In this document: piece after piece, positions 25,449 to 34,735 of the stretch
Position numbering within the stretch: the first letter of the stretch is position 1
Layout: each line of letters starts with the position of its first letter
From: Halobellus inordinatus
GTDB lineage: Archaea; Halobacteriota; Halobacteria; Halobacteriales; Haloferacaceae
Direction: 5' to 3'
Length of the DNA: 64,000 nt
Assembly (NCBI RefSeq): GCF_024464655.1
Contig: NZ_JANHAV010000004.1
Location: 237,083-301,082 of the forward strand
Notes under the pieces: generated by a model
What the model was told of the DNA's origin: nothing
Database searches by the model: none
What the model saw: the letters and a program-made list of their open reading frames with translations, nothing else
Made by a program: the position numbers and the translations under genes

Positions 25449-26159
25449 ATGCCTCCTGTGACGCCACTCCTCCGACCGGGGCAGTTCTTCACCGAACGGG
25501 ATCCCGACGCCGGGCACGCGCTGGTCCTCATACTGCTCCACCTGATCTCAGTCCCACTCGCGGTTTGGGGCGTCGGGCAGGTCCTCAAAGCGCGGGTCGA
25601 CGGCACCGTGATGGTCGACAACCCGAACCGACCATCCGAGCAGTTCTGCGAGCACGCAGCAGCCTCGATGGACGTCGGGTGTGATGCGCCAGCGCAGATC
25701 GAACGAAACATCGACGCGATCCTCGCAGACGCCATCGGTCAGCTCATCGGTCCCGCGCTTCTCGGTGTGGGGATCGTGTTCGTGCTGGTTGGAGGCGCAC
25801 TTCACGTCGGCGCCTGGGTGTTCAACGGCGAGAATGGAGTTGGGACCTCCTTCGCCGTCGCGATGTGGGGGCTGCTCCCGTCACTCGTCGGTCTGGTCGT
25901 CGGGGTGGCCGTCCTCTTCGTGGTCCTCGACCCGCTCACAGTGACGACGAGCGACGACCCCGCGGTGATGGCCGAGTGGATCCAAGCGGAGATGGCACCG
26001 CTACTGACGTGGCAGCCGCTTTTCACCGGCGCGACGACGCTCTGGAGTGCGATCATCTGGCGGTCCGGGCTCGTACACAGCCAGGGGTTGGACAATGGGT
26101 CGGCGACGCTCACGGCGGGAACCCTCGCAGTACTGTTTTGGATCGTCTCGCTCGTCTAG
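25449..26159 (+). CDS. YIP1-family-like membrane protein
   Basis: A 236-residue protein starting MPPVTPLLRPGQFFTERDPD. A proline-rich opening with a PxxFF-type segment before the first helix is typical of archaeal YIP1-domain proteins. Five membrane helices follow. A loop between helices 1 and 2 contains two Cys (EQFCEHAAASMDVGC), which could form a disulfide or metal site. Function unknown; YIP1 proteins elsewhere act in membrane trafficking, but archaeal members are uncharacterised. Confidence 0.8.
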   Translation: MPPVTPLLRPGQFFTERDPDAGHALVLILLHLISVPLAVWGVGQVLKARVDGTVMVDNPNRPSEQFCEHAAASMDVGCDAPAQIERNIDAILADAIGQLIGPALLGVGIVFVLVGGALHVGAWVFNGENGVGTSFAVAMWGLLPSLVGLVVGVAVLFVVLDPLTVTTSDDPAVMAEWIQAEMAPLLTWQPLFTGATTLWSAIIWRSGLVHSQGLDNGSATLTAGTLAVLFWIVSLV

Positions 26160-26251
26160 CGAATCATCCTCGTAAACCGTAGTTCGGATGCGGCCTCGAC
26201 AAAATAGACCGCGCAGAAAACATTTACCGCGAACGGCCGAATCCACGGGTG

Positions 26252-27091
26252 ATGCCCTCCAGACGCGCGTTTCTCGTGAGTCTGACAACCACCGGCCTCG
26301 TCGGCTGTGTCGGCAACACACCCAGGACGAGGACCGAGTCTTCGGCTGACACGGTTACGACGATGCCCGGCACACCCGCTCGCCCCGCGGTGACTAGCGA
26401 GGCGGCGGCTGTCCAGTACGCGTACCGTCACATCGAAAATGTCGACTGGAACGCGATCCGGACAGCGGACGGCCAGTTCGTGTTCGTCACTGTAGACGCC
26501 CGTGAGGCGGATCTCGCCCCGGATCGAGACGCATTCACGCTTGTCACCGCTGACGAGATCCACGACCCCGTAGACATCCAAGGGCGCTATCCGGTCGGCC
26601 TCGACGTGCCCGGCGAACCGTACCCATCCGAACAAAGAGGTGGCGAATCTCGGGGGTGGCTCGTATTCGAAACCCCAGCCCAACTCGACACAGCGCCGTC
26701 GCTCCGAATGGAACGCGGTACCGACTCTTGGGAGTGGAGTCTCGACACAGAGAAAGCGACGACGCCGCCACCGGCGTGGGAGTGGACTGCGAGCACCCCC
26801 GACACAGTTGCGCCTGAGGAAACCTTCGACATTACGGTGTCCGCCGAGAACGTGGGCGATGGCCCCGGGACGTTCCGCGGCGCGGTGAACTTCTCATACC
26901 CTCTGTACCGGCCGAAAGGGTTCGATATCGTTCTCGATCCGATGGAATCTGGGGAGGGAACAGTCTCGGCGACCAGCAAAAACGCCGATCCGGGGAGAGA
27001 ACTGAACTACGGCGTTCGGACTCCTGCCGGGGAGTCAGAAGTGAGCGTCACCGTCGAGGCTGACTCGAGCGTGACCCAGAACACAATCTAA
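26252..27091 (+). CDS. Tat-type lipoprotein with CARDB-like C-terminal domain
   Basis: A 279-residue exported protein. The signal SRRAFLVSLTTTGLVGC carries twin Arg and a lipobox, followed by a Thr-rich linker. The middle domain (VQYAYRHIENVDWNAIRTAD) is of unknown type. The last 100 residues (SAENVGDGPGTFRGAVNF and ELNYGVRTPAGESEVSVTVE) look like a beta-sandwich of the CARDB/Ig-like type found in archaeal surface proteins. The ATG at 26252 is preferred to the GTG three bases before it. It probably sits outside the membrane as a binding or structural lipoprotein. Confidence 0.8.
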   Translation: MPSRRAFLVSLTTTGLVGCVGNTPRTRTESSADTVTTMPGTPARPAVTSEAAAVQYAYRHIENVDWNAIRTADGQFVFVTVDAREADLAPDRDAFTLVTADEIHDPVDIQGRYPVGLDVPGEPYPSEQRGGESRGWLVFETPAQLDTAPSLRMERGTDSWEWSLDTEKATTPPPAWEWTASTPDTVAPEETFDITVSAENVGDGPGTFRGAVNFSYPLYRPKGFDIVLDPMESGEGTVSATSKNADPGRELNYGVRTPAGESEVSVTVEADSSVTQNTI

Positions 27092-27180
27092 CGCACTACC
27101 GTCCCTGACATTGGTCGATTTCGCTACTAGCCCGGGCTTCTTCGCTATTCAGGTGGAACAGCGACAATCAGATCGAATAT

Positions 27181-27324
27181 CTACTCTAGCGGCATCTGGC
27201 GGTTTCGCATTGGTCCGCTACAGTCTGGGCACGTGCCGGGGTTCTCCTCTGTGAGAAGGATGTTGCCACACTCGAAGCACTCGTAGACGGCTTCTGCGGC
27301 CGGTTTGATGTCGACGTCTTTCAT
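27181..27324 (-). CDS. Rubrerythrin-like zinc-ribbon mini-protein (DUF7129-like)
   Basis: A 47-residue protein, MKDVDIKPAAEAVYECFECG followed by NILLTEENPGTCPDCSGPMR and a short tail. Two CxxC knuckles (CFEC, CPDC) form a rubredoxin-like zinc site. This is a common haloarchaeal mini-protein family. I place the start at this ATG rather than the longer frame because the family begins here. Role unknown, probably structural zinc and nucleic-acid or protein binding. Confidence 0.8.
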   Translation of the reverse strand: MKDVDIKPAAEAVYECFECGNILLTEENPGTCPDCSGPMRNRQMPLE

Positions 27325-27436
27325 TGTGAGTTCACTAGTGCGGCCGGTGAAGTGGCGCACTCTACCCGGACGTAGTACACGGAGGCCGGTATACTCGATG
27401 GTTAAGTATAAAACCAATAGCTAAGAATATGGTTCG

Positions 27437-30316
27437 TTATTCAACCACGTCTGTAGAGGGGGCTGTGGGGAGACTATTCTCTTCGAAGAGCGTTGTGAAC
27501 AGTTTGCGCTGTACGGTCCGGGCGTGCTGATAGAACGCGGGCGGAGAGATGCCGAGTTTCTCCGCGATTTCTTCGCCCGTGCTTTCGCGCGGCGACTCGA
27601 AGAAGCCGCTGTAGTACGCCATTTGAATCACCTCCAGTTGTCGATCCGTCAGTTTGTCCAGGAACTTCGAGTAGAGCGTGTGTTCTGTGGCCTGATCGAG
27701 CGTCTGCTTGGCACGGAGTTCGACGTCGCTGAACGTCCCGCGGACGAGTTGCATCACTGTTCGGACGTCGATGCTGTCCGGGATATCGATGACGAGCGTC
27801 GTTGTGGTCGGGTCCGCAGTCGCCTTACGGAAGACGGCGCCGTGGTCGGCCAGGTCCAAGGCGAGAAACGGTTGTGTGAGCCGAAGTCGCAGGACGCCTC
27901 CATCACCGTCGGTACTGATCTGCTGTACTTCGTCGATGCCGACCGACTGCGAGGCGGCGCTTGCCACGTTCGTGACCGCCCCGTCTTCGACGGTCACGAA
28001 CACGTAACTCCCTTCTGTAGATTGCTGGACGCCACCTTGATACGAGAGAGTACAGCCCGCGTCCCGCGCGAGCCGTGAGAGGACGAACGTCGGGTCGTCG
28101 ATGGTGAACTCGACACGCGTCATCGACGTCGTGAGCAGAGCGTTTTTTCGTTCGATCGCACTGAGAGCAGAGGCGATCGTGTCGCCGAGTTCGGCGAGGA
28201 CTGCCCTCGTCGTCTCACCGAATGCATCCTGAGTCGGGGCATAGACGGTCAACACGCCGTGTGTGAGATCGTTGTACACCAGTGGGATGCTCAGTACGGA
28301 GAGGTAGTCACGAGAGAGCGCGTCCTTCCGCCAGACTTCCTCGCGAAGACCGGCAGCGACGTTGGCCACCATCGTGACATCGCCAGTCGCTGCGGCCTGG
28401 CCGGCTGGCTCTGTCCCCGACGCTTGGATGGCAAACGACTGACTATCCAGGTACCCCCGTTCGGTGCCTGCCCAGGCCCGGGGTTCGAGCGTATCGGTCG
28501 CTGGGTCAGTTGTCCCGATCCAGGCGAACCGGAACCGATCACCAGTGGTTAACAGTTCACAGACTGTGTGGTAGATCTCTTCGCGCGTCTCCGCTTGCAC
28601 GAGTGCCTGATCGATCTCTCGAATCGTCTCGTTGACGCGGTTCAGCGCCGTCAGCTGCTCGTTTTGCGCTTGCAGCGTTCGGTCTTGCTCCCGGAGTCGA
28701 GATTCTCGTGTGACGCGGTCGAGGGCTGCTTCAGCAGTGGCTGCGAGCAGATCAGCCAGTTCCCGCGTCACGTCGTCGAAGATCCCGATCTGGTTCGAAC
28801 CGACGACGAACACACCGTGGTTTCCGAGAGGAATGTAAGCCGTACTCCGGAGGTCGGTAGCGCGGTTTTCCAGCCGAGCGGCGTCGTGGACGTCGTCGAA
28901 AAACAGCACTTCGTCCTCGACGAAACTGTAGCCCGGAAGCGTTTCGCCGTCGGCGTGAACGGTGGGGAGCGGGCCGTTCAGTTCGTCCATCGTCGCCGAG
29001 TGTGCGGCGGGTCGGAGGTCGTTGGCGTCTGCATCGAAGAGATAGACGGCACTCGCCTCGAGATTGAGGACGCTGGACGTATCGTCGACGACGTGCTGGG
29101 CGATTTCCTGATGCGTTTCGGCGTAGAGAAAGTCACGCGCCGTCTCTTGGAGCGTAGCGAGTGCTTCTTCGCGCTGTTTGCGTTTCGTGACGTCCCGACA
29201 GCTGAAGAGAAGTGTCCCGTCCTGAATCGAGACCTCGCGAACGTTGACGAGGAGTGTATGTTCGCGCCCGGCTTTGTCAGTCGCTGTCGTTTCGATGTTC
29301 TTGAGGACGCCGTCGGCCGCGAGTTCCGCCCGGTCGAAGAGGTCCTCTCCGAGCAGTTCCTCGATCGTTCCGAGCTCTCGGATCTCCTCGGCTGTGTACC
29401 CGAATATGAAGTGAACGTTGGGACAGACGTAGGTGTACTCGCCGGCCTCGTCCGTCATGAGGACCGTGTCGGTCATATTGTTGAGCGTGACGCGGTGCAG
29501 TTCTTCTGATTGCCGGAGATCACGTTCGAGATCGACGCGGTCGGAGATGTCGACGCCTTCGACGACGACCGAGGCGAGGCCCCCGCGTTCGTTCTTGACG
29601 GGGCGTACCGAGAGGTCGATAACGCGCGGATCGTCACCGTGAGGAGGCTGTAGGACGACCGCCTTGCCGAATCGCCCGTCGAGAACTCGGTCTACCAGTT
29701 GTTGGACGTCTGCGTTGACCGCGCCCGACTGGGACCACCACGGGAGCGTCCAGAACGGCTCGCCGACGATCGCGCCGATCTGGTCGTCAATCATCTCTCT
29801 TGCGGTCTGATTCACCCGAACGAGAGTCCCATCCGCGTCCAGAACCCACGTCGCGGTCCGCGCATCGTGAAAGCTCGCATCGAATTGGCGAGCGCGCTCC
29901 CGCTGGGTAGCCGACCGTCGTGCGGATCGAATCGCCCGTTCGGTGCGTTCGACGAGCCCGTCGGTCATCTGCTCGGCAGGGTCCGTGAGTGCGATGTAGT
30001 CGGTGACGCCGGCTCCGATGGCCTCACTGGCGATCGTTTCGCTTCCGTTGGTGGCGCAGAGCAGGACCGGAAGCGCCGTCGTTTCAGTGCGGATCTCCTC
30101 GAGGAGGCCGATTCCGGTACTTTCCGGCAGCGTATACTCGCTAACGAGACAGTCAATGGCCCGCGTTTTGACAGCACGCAGTGCCGCCGCTTTGGATGCA
30201 ACCGAGTCGACGGTCGCGTCAGTCCGTGCTTCGAGCGTCGCTGCGAACCGCGTGAGCCACTCGCTCGTCCCGACAAGCAAGACGGTCGACGAATCAAGTA
30301 CGGCTGTGGAAGACAC
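27437..30316 (-). CDS. Bat-like multi-sensor regulator: degenerate receiver, 2 PAS, 2 GAF, bacterio-opsin-activator HTH
   Basis: A 959-residue regulator. In order: receiver-like domain (about 1-140), PAS (145-275), PAS (285-395, followed by CRDVTKRKQREEALATLQ), GAF (400-560), GAF (580-720), a bacterio-opsin-activator domain (725-880) and a C-terminal HTH of the HTH_10 type (DRQLEVIQMAYYSGFFESPR, then IAEKLGISPPAFYQHARTVQ). In the receiver the phospho-acceptor position reads LVSEYTLPES (Glu60 rather than Asp) and the acidic pocket near the N-terminus is missing, so ordinary phosphorylation is unlikely. Relatives control purple-membrane or stress genes in response to light, redox or oxygen; the target here is unknown. 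Confidence 0.9.
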   Translation of the reverse strand: MSSTAVLDSSTVLLVGTSEWLTRFAATLEARTDATVDSVASKAAALRAVKTRAIDCLVSEYTLPESTGIGLLEEIRTETTALPVLLCATNGSETIASEAIGAGVTDYIALTDPAEQMTDGLVERTERAIRSARRSATQRERARQFDASFHDARTATWVLDADGTLVRVNQTAREMIDDQIGAIVGEPFWTLPWWSQSGAVNADVQQLVDRVLDGRFGKAVVLQPPHGDDPRVIDLSVRPVKNERGGLASVVVEGVDISDRVDLERDLRQSEELHRVTLNNMTDTVLMTDEAGEYTYVCPNVHFIFGYTAEEIRELGTIEELLGEDLFDRAELAADGVLKNIETTATDKAGREHTLLVNVREVSIQDGTLLFSCRDVTKRKQREEALATLQETARDFLYAETHQEIAQHVVDDTSSVLNLEASAVYLFDADANDLRPAAHSATMDELNGPLPTVHADGETLPGYSFVEDEVLFFDDVHDAARLENRATDLRSTAYIPLGNHGVFVVGSNQIGIFDDVTRELADLLAATAEAALDRVTRESRLREQDRTLQAQNEQLTALNRVNETIREIDQALVQAETREEIYHTVCELLTTGDRFRFAWIGTTDPATDTLEPRAWAGTERGYLDSQSFAIQASGTEPAGQAAATGDVTMVANVAAGLREEVWRKDALSRDYLSVLSIPLVYNDLTHGVLTVYAPTQDAFGETTRAVLAELGDTIASALSAIERKNALLTTSMTRVEFTIDDPTFVLSRLARDAGCTLSYQGGVQQSTEGSYVFVTVEDGAVTNVASAASQSVGIDEVQQISTDGDGGVLRLRLTQPFLALDLADHGAVFRKATADPTTTTLVIDIPDSIDVRTVMQLVRGTFSDVELRAKQTLDQATEHTLYSKFLDKLTDRQLEVIQMAYYSGFFESPRESTGEEIAEKLGISPPAFYQHARTVQRKLFTTLFEENSLPTAPSTDVVE

Positions 30317-30547
30317 GATTATTCGGCCGCCACGGGGCTGTGCGTCTGTAGTGTGCTGCTGGTTCGAGGCTGCGCCACGTGTGGGTCCGAGTCCGAATCG
30401 AGCTTCGACTTCATAGATGGTTTATAATCAAACGGGTCGGCGCCAAAGGTGTTTGCTATAGAACCACCCGACACTCGTATCACGAATCGCCGCTCCTGTA
30501 CACGGCGTCTTCGAGTCTTCCGTACTGCCACGCTCGGAGACGCAGTC

Positions 30548-32113
30548 TCACCGTCGTCGCTGTGTGAGGTACACGACGAGGAAGATTGATGCGAAGACTA
30601 TCGCGGGGACCTCGTAGGGCTGTTCGTGAAACGTGAGGACCGCGGCGGCGACGATTAGCGAGCCAGCGAGTGCCGCGTAACCAAGGTGGCGATCTCCCGT
30701 CGCACTCGCGTCGGTGGGCTCGGTTCGAACGGTCAACGTGCCCCGTTCGACGCGGTCCAGCGTGCGATCGATGCGCGAGGGGAGTCGCGTCAACGCGGGA
30801 AATGACTGCCGGACGTCCGTCCACGACTCCGCGAGGAACGCCTCCAATTCGCTCCCGAGAAGCCCCTGTTCGACGAGGAACGACTGGACGGCGGCGAGGA
30901 AGTCGAACTCCGGATCGAGCTGGCGACAGACGCCCTCGCCGACGGTACCGACACGGATGAGCAACATCACGTCCGGCGGAATGCGGAACGGAAAGTCCCG
31001 GAGGTGCGTCGTCAGTTCGGTGATGATCGTCTGCCAGGAGACCTCGGACTGGCCTTCGAGGTTCTCGATGACGAGTTCGAGCACGCGTCGCACCTCCGTC
31101 CGGTCTGCGCTCGCGTCGAGGACATCCAACGCGATGAGCGCGTCGACGAGCGTCTCGACGTCCCGCCGCACGAGTGCGCGGTAGAGTTCGACGATGTCCT
31201 CCTGAACGGCCGGCGGGAGGCGCTCGCTCATTCCGAAATCGAAGATCAACAGTCGACCGTCTGCTGTCACAGCGAGGTTCCCCGGATGGGGGTCCGCGTG
31301 AAACACGCCGTCGACGACGCCCATCTGCAGGTAAACCTGCATAATGCGCGTCGCCATCTCGTGCGGTGCGACGTCGGTCCCCTCGAACGCCTCGTCGTCA
31401 GTCAGTTTCCGGCCGGTCAGATACTCCATCGCGAGCACGCGTTCGGACGACAGGTGCTCGTGAACCGCGGGAATGACGACTCGGTCGTCGTCCGCGAAAT
31501 TCGAGCGAATTTCGGACATGATGGCTCCCTCCCGGTCGAAGTCGAGTTCGTCTAGAATGATCTCCTCGAAGTCGTCGGCGGCATTGCGGAGCGAGTAGCG
31601 CTGCCGCTCGTCGACAAAGAGGCTAATGAGGGGCAACAGTCGCCGAATCACGCGGAGGTCGCGTTCGATGAGCGGTTTCACACCTGGACGACGCACCTTG
31701 AGTGCGATCCGTTCGCCCTCGTAACGGACCGTGTACACGAAGGCGAGTGAGCCACCGGCGATCGGTTCGAGGGTCGAGAGGTCGACGTCGTCGCCGAGTT
31801 CCTCTCGAAGGACGGTCTGTGGGTCGCCGCCGGCGTCCTCCGGAATCTCGTCTTGCAACGTGCCGAACACCTCGGCGTACGTCTGCGGAACGAGATCCGG
31901 CCGCGTAGAGAGCACCTGTCCGATCTTGATGAACGCCGGCCCGAGATCCAACAGTGTGTCCCGGATCCGCTCTGCTCGCTGGCGGTGGGCCGTCTCGTCA
32001 ACGCGACGTCCGGGCCCAAGCAGGAGGAATCGGTGACGGTCACGAAGGAACGCCAGCGCGAAGGGCAGAAAGCGGGCCACGACCGAGAGGTAGCGGTGGA
32101 GAAGTTCGAACAT
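30548..32113 (-). CDS. UbiB/ABC1 (AarF-type) atypical kinase
   Basis: A 521-residue UbiB-family protein. The family KxGQ motif is FIKIGQVLSTRPDLVP (KIGQ at 63-66). The ATP-site region is GGSLAFVYTVRYEGERIALK, the catalytic loop is HADPHPGNLAV and the metal motif is LLIFDFGMSERL. The last 60 residues hold two membrane helices (LGYAALAGSLIVAAAVLTF and VPAIVFASIFLVVYL). In bacteria and mitochondria these proteins support ubiquinone synthesis; in haloarchaea a role in menaquinone or lipid handling is likely but unproven. It is transcribed alone on the minus strand. Confidence 0.92.
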   Translation of the reverse strand: MFELLHRYLSVVARFLPFALAFLRDRHRFLLLGPGRRVDETAHRQRAERIRDTLLDLGPAFIKIGQVLSTRPDLVPQTYAEVFGTLQDEIPEDAGGDPQTVLREELGDDVDLSTLEPIAGGSLAFVYTVRYEGERIALKVRRPGVKPLIERDLRVIRRLLPLISLFVDERQRYSLRNAADDFEEIILDELDFDREGAIMSEIRSNFADDDRVVIPAVHEHLSSERVLAMEYLTGRKLTDDEAFEGTDVAPHEMATRIMQVYLQMGVVDGVFHADPHPGNLAVTADGRLLIFDFGMSERLPPAVQEDIVELYRALVRRDVETLVDALIALDVLDASADRTEVRRVLELVIENLEGQSEVSWQTIITELTTHLRDFPFRIPPDVMLLIRVGTVGEGVCRQLDPEFDFLAAVQSFLVEQGLLGSELEAFLAESWTDVRQSFPALTRLPSRIDRTLDRVERGTLTVRTEPTDASATGDRHLGYAALAGSLIVAAAVLTFHEQPYEVPAIVFASIFLVVYLTQRRR

Positions 32114-32394
32114 TTATTCGAGGTAGGCAGCCGCAGTCTGTCGACAGTACACAGTACTGACGAACGGAGCCAATCGGACGACGGGGCGGGGTGCGGAAAC
32201 CATAGTGAGACACCTGTAGTGCGTTTCGGACGCGCTGTGGTTAAGTAATGACATTTCCCCCACAGCTGAAAACTTAGTCCCGAGCGGTCACTCTGTGATT
32301 CGATTTCTACCCCCCTCGAGCAGAGTTCCATCGTGTGGATACCAAGTGTGAGCAGATCTGTAGGATTAAGCGTACGGGGCGGTCAAGGAGGCGT

Positions 32395-33192
32395 ATGGAC
32401 GTCTTCAGTACCGAAACACCGACCATCGGAATGGTCCACCTACCGCCGTTGCCGGGGTCACCCGGTTTCGAGGGCGACCGAAGCGATATTCGCAGGCGAC
32501 TCCGACGAGACGCGACAGCACTCGAGTCGGGCGGCGTCGACGGGATAATGGTCGAAAACTTCGGTGACGCTCCCTTCTATCCGGACCGCGTGCCACGTCA
32601 CGTCGTGGCTGACGTGTCGGCACTCGCTGCCACGCTCCGCGACGAAGTGTCGATCCCATTTGGTGTGAACATCCTCAGAAACGACGTGCAAAGTGCACTC
32701 GGCATCGCCGCCGCGACGGGTGGTTCATTCGTCAGGGTGAACGTCCACACCGGGGTCCGACTGACCGATCAGGGTCTCATCGAGGGGATGGCCCACGAAA
32801 CGTTGCGACTCCGTGACCGACTCGATGCCGACGTCACGATTCTTGCAGACATCGATGTGAAGCATTCTGCGCCACTTGCCGAACGGTCCTACGTGGAAGT
32901 GGTGAGCGAACTCGTCGAACGCGGCGGTGCCGACGCCGTCGTCGTGAGCGGGGCTGGCACGGGTGAAGCAGTCGATACGACCGTCCTCGAGCAGGTGATC
33001 GAGGCCCGGGATGCTCGCGACCTCGACGCACCGATCTTGATCGGAAGCGGTGTGACACCCGAGACAGCACCCGACCTGCTCTCGCTCGCCGATGGCGCGA
33101 TCGTTGGGACGGCCCTCAAACACGGTACCGAGACGACGAACCCCGTGGACGAAGCGGCCGTCGAGCGTCTCGTCGAGTCCGCATCTCACTGA
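32395..33192 (+). CDS. BtpA/SgcQ-family TIM-barrel protein
   Basis: A 265-residue protein beginning MDVFSTETPTIGMVHLPPLP, the BtpA family start. GGVDGIMVENFGDAPF, PFGVNILRNDVQSALGIA, FVRVNVHTG and the C-terminal phosphate-loop-like ILIGSGVTPETAPDLLSLAD and IVGTALK support the assignment. BtpA was named for photosystem I biogenesis in cyanobacteria; archaeal members are more likely enzymes of sugar-phosphate or nucleoside metabolism (inference). The end overlaps the remnant of a sugar-kinase gene on the opposite strand, a neighbour seen with BtpA in other haloarchaea as far as I recall. Confidence 0.85.
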   Translation: MDVFSTETPTIGMVHLPPLPGSPGFEGDRSDIRRRLRRDATALESGGVDGIMVENFGDAPFYPDRVPRHVVADVSALAATLRDEVSIPFGVNILRNDVQSALGIAAATGGSFVRVNVHTGVRLTDQGLIEGMAHETLRLRDRLDADVTILADIDVKHSAPLAERSYVEVVSELVERGGADAVVVSGAGTGEAVDTTVLEQVIEARDARDLDAPILIGSGVTPETAPDLLSLADGAIVGTALKHGTETTNPVDEAAVERLVESASH

Positions 33193-33380
33193 TCGTTCAG
33201 AAACGCCCGAACGTCGGATTCGGACGAGAGAGTGTCGCGTGCGCCCGTCGTCGTGCAGTTGAGAGCGGCCGTGGCCGCAGCAAATCGTCCTGCTTCCCGT
33301 GCGGAATCGTCGTCGAGTAGCCACGTGTGGATCAGCCCCGCCGTGAAGGCGTCGCCGGCAACGCGGTGACGCTCCGGCAC
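33186..33380 (-). pseudogene. 3' remnant of a PfkB-family sugar kinase gene
   Basis: About 65 codons survive: VPERHRVAGDAFTAGLIHTW followed by an Ala-rich helix (GRFAAATAALNCTTTGARDT) and the terminal SDVRAFLNDQ. VAGDAFTAG is the PfkB anion-hole/catalytic motif (normally DTTGAGDAFTAG), here missing its first residues. The N-terminal 220 or more residues, including the sugar-binding part, are absent; the ATG of the Na+ symporter on the other strand begins 43 bases beyond. The gene was truncated by deletion. Confidence 0.75.
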
Positions 33381-33422
33381 AAACGAGAACAGTTTGAACC
33401 TCCGACCAGAACCCATCGCCTA

Positions 33423-34256
33423 ATGGCAGGAATATCGACGGACGTGATCGTCGCATACGCCACGACCATCTTCGTACTTTCGACGATGTTCGTGATGGGG
33501 CTGGAGTTGTCGATCAGCCAACTCTCGTCTGCTCTCCGACGCCGGCGGCTGATGGGGAAGTCGCTGCTGGTGAATCTCGTCGTGGCCCCGTTGGTCGCAT
33601 ACGTGCTCGTCCAGTTCGCTTCAGTCGAGTCAGGCTACGCGGCCGGAATCATACTCCTCGCCGTCTCGCCTGGGGCTCCCTTCGGCCCCAAGCTCGCCGA
33701 GATCTCGGACAGTGACATCGCGTTCGCGAGCGGGCTGATGGCCGTCTTGGGGATAGTGTCGGTTCTCACGATTCCGGCGTCACTGGCCCTGCTCGTCTCC
33801 GGAGATGTCGCCGTGAACCCGATCGCAATCGGTAGCATCGTGTTCCGGATGCAACTCGTCCCCCTGATCGCGGGCCTCGGAGTGGCGTTTTATCTCCCCG
33901 GTCTCGCAGACCGCCTGCACCCGCCGGTCCAACAGGTCTCAGACTACTCGTTCGTCGGTCTGCTCGCACTGTTGGCCGTCGTCTATAGCGGAGAGATGGT
34001 CTCACTCGTCGGAACGGGGATACTCGGTATCTCGGCGGTCGCAGTAGGCATCTGGTTACTGCTGGGCTACGTGCTTGGCGGCCCGGCACGGAGTGCACGA
34101 GAGGTACTCGCGACGACGTCGGCCGCTCGGAATGCGGCGATCGCGCTCTTTATCGCAACGGCCGCGTTTTCTGATCCGAACGTGCTCACGACCGTTCTCG
34201 CGTTTTCGTTCGTCGGCGTCATCGGGTCCGCGCTGGTCGCTCGCGTCTGGAGGTGA
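33423..34256 (+). CDS. Bile acid:sodium symporter (BASS) family transporter
   Basis: A 277-residue membrane protein with about nine helices. Landmarks are FVMGLELSISQLSSALRRRR after helix 1, VVAPLVAYVLVQF, ILLAVSPGAPFGPKLAEISD (family Pro/Gly-rich crossing) and the C-terminal TTSAARNAAIALFIATAAFS, the second crossing with its conserved RN. Members take up bile acids, pantoate, 2-keto acids or similar anions with Na+. The start MAGISTDVIV at 33423 is clear; the frame extends upstream into the kinase remnant without coding character. Confidence 0.85.
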   Translation: MAGISTDVIVAYATTIFVLSTMFVMGLELSISQLSSALRRRRLMGKSLLVNLVVAPLVAYVLVQFASVESGYAAGIILLAVSPGAPFGPKLAEISDSDIAFASGLMAVLGIVSVLTIPASLALLVSGDVAVNPIAIGSIVFRMQLVPLIAGLGVAFYLPGLADRLHPPVQQVSDYSFVGLLALLAVVYSGEMVSLVGTGILGISAVAVGIWLLLGYVLGGPARSAREVLATTSAARNAAIALFIATAAFSDPNVLTTVLAFSFVGVIGSALVARVWR

Positions 34257-34735
34257 GCTCACGGCCGTCATCTAAGAGATTGGACCTGCCCGGGCGGCGT
34301 AATCGACCTGCTCGGGAGAGTCGTATTACGAAGTTCCGGATCAATCATTTTTGCACACGAGCAGACTCGGAGTAAGCAGACGAGCACTCCCCACTGTAGC
34401 CGATTGATAGACAGTCGACAGTCCAAACCACGAACTGTTGGGACAGAGGTTCAGCGACGGTCTGTTGGTGATTCAGTCTATTGTCGGGGGCGTGGTAAGC
34501 GACGATATTGGAAGATAGTTCGCCTGGAATTATAGTAGCGTTTGCAAGTCTTCACGCACCTAATCGTACGTAGTCGTGCGATTGGCTGTGTAATCAGTTG
34601 CAAACGCTACTATAGCAGGAGCGACGTCGACGAGCCTCGGTCACTATCCGGACCACCGTCTCGTAAGTAGACGGACAGCACCCACGGTGGGCTTTTGCGT
34701 GTGCGTGAGGCCCAACCACGCGGTGGAAAACGCGG
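34257..34735. other. Convergent intergenic region with palindromic repeat
   Basis: About 480 bases between two convergent genes, moderately AT-rich, with one full repeat A copy (34530-34615). No gene recognised. The composition shift marks the start of the thiol/metalloid island. Confidence 0.6.
34530..34615 (-). repeat. Palindromic repeat family A, full copy (86 bp)
   Basis: TTATAGTAGCGTTTGCAA ... TTGCAAACGCTACTATAG, orientation as at 7059 and 23887. Inner stem around AATCGTACGTAGTCGTGCGATT. Confidence 0.93.

Noticed and set aside
1867..34615. The 86-bp repeats considered as a CRISPR array
   Set aside because: They are dispersed over 33 kb as single copies in both orientations, with no regular spacers and no cas genes.
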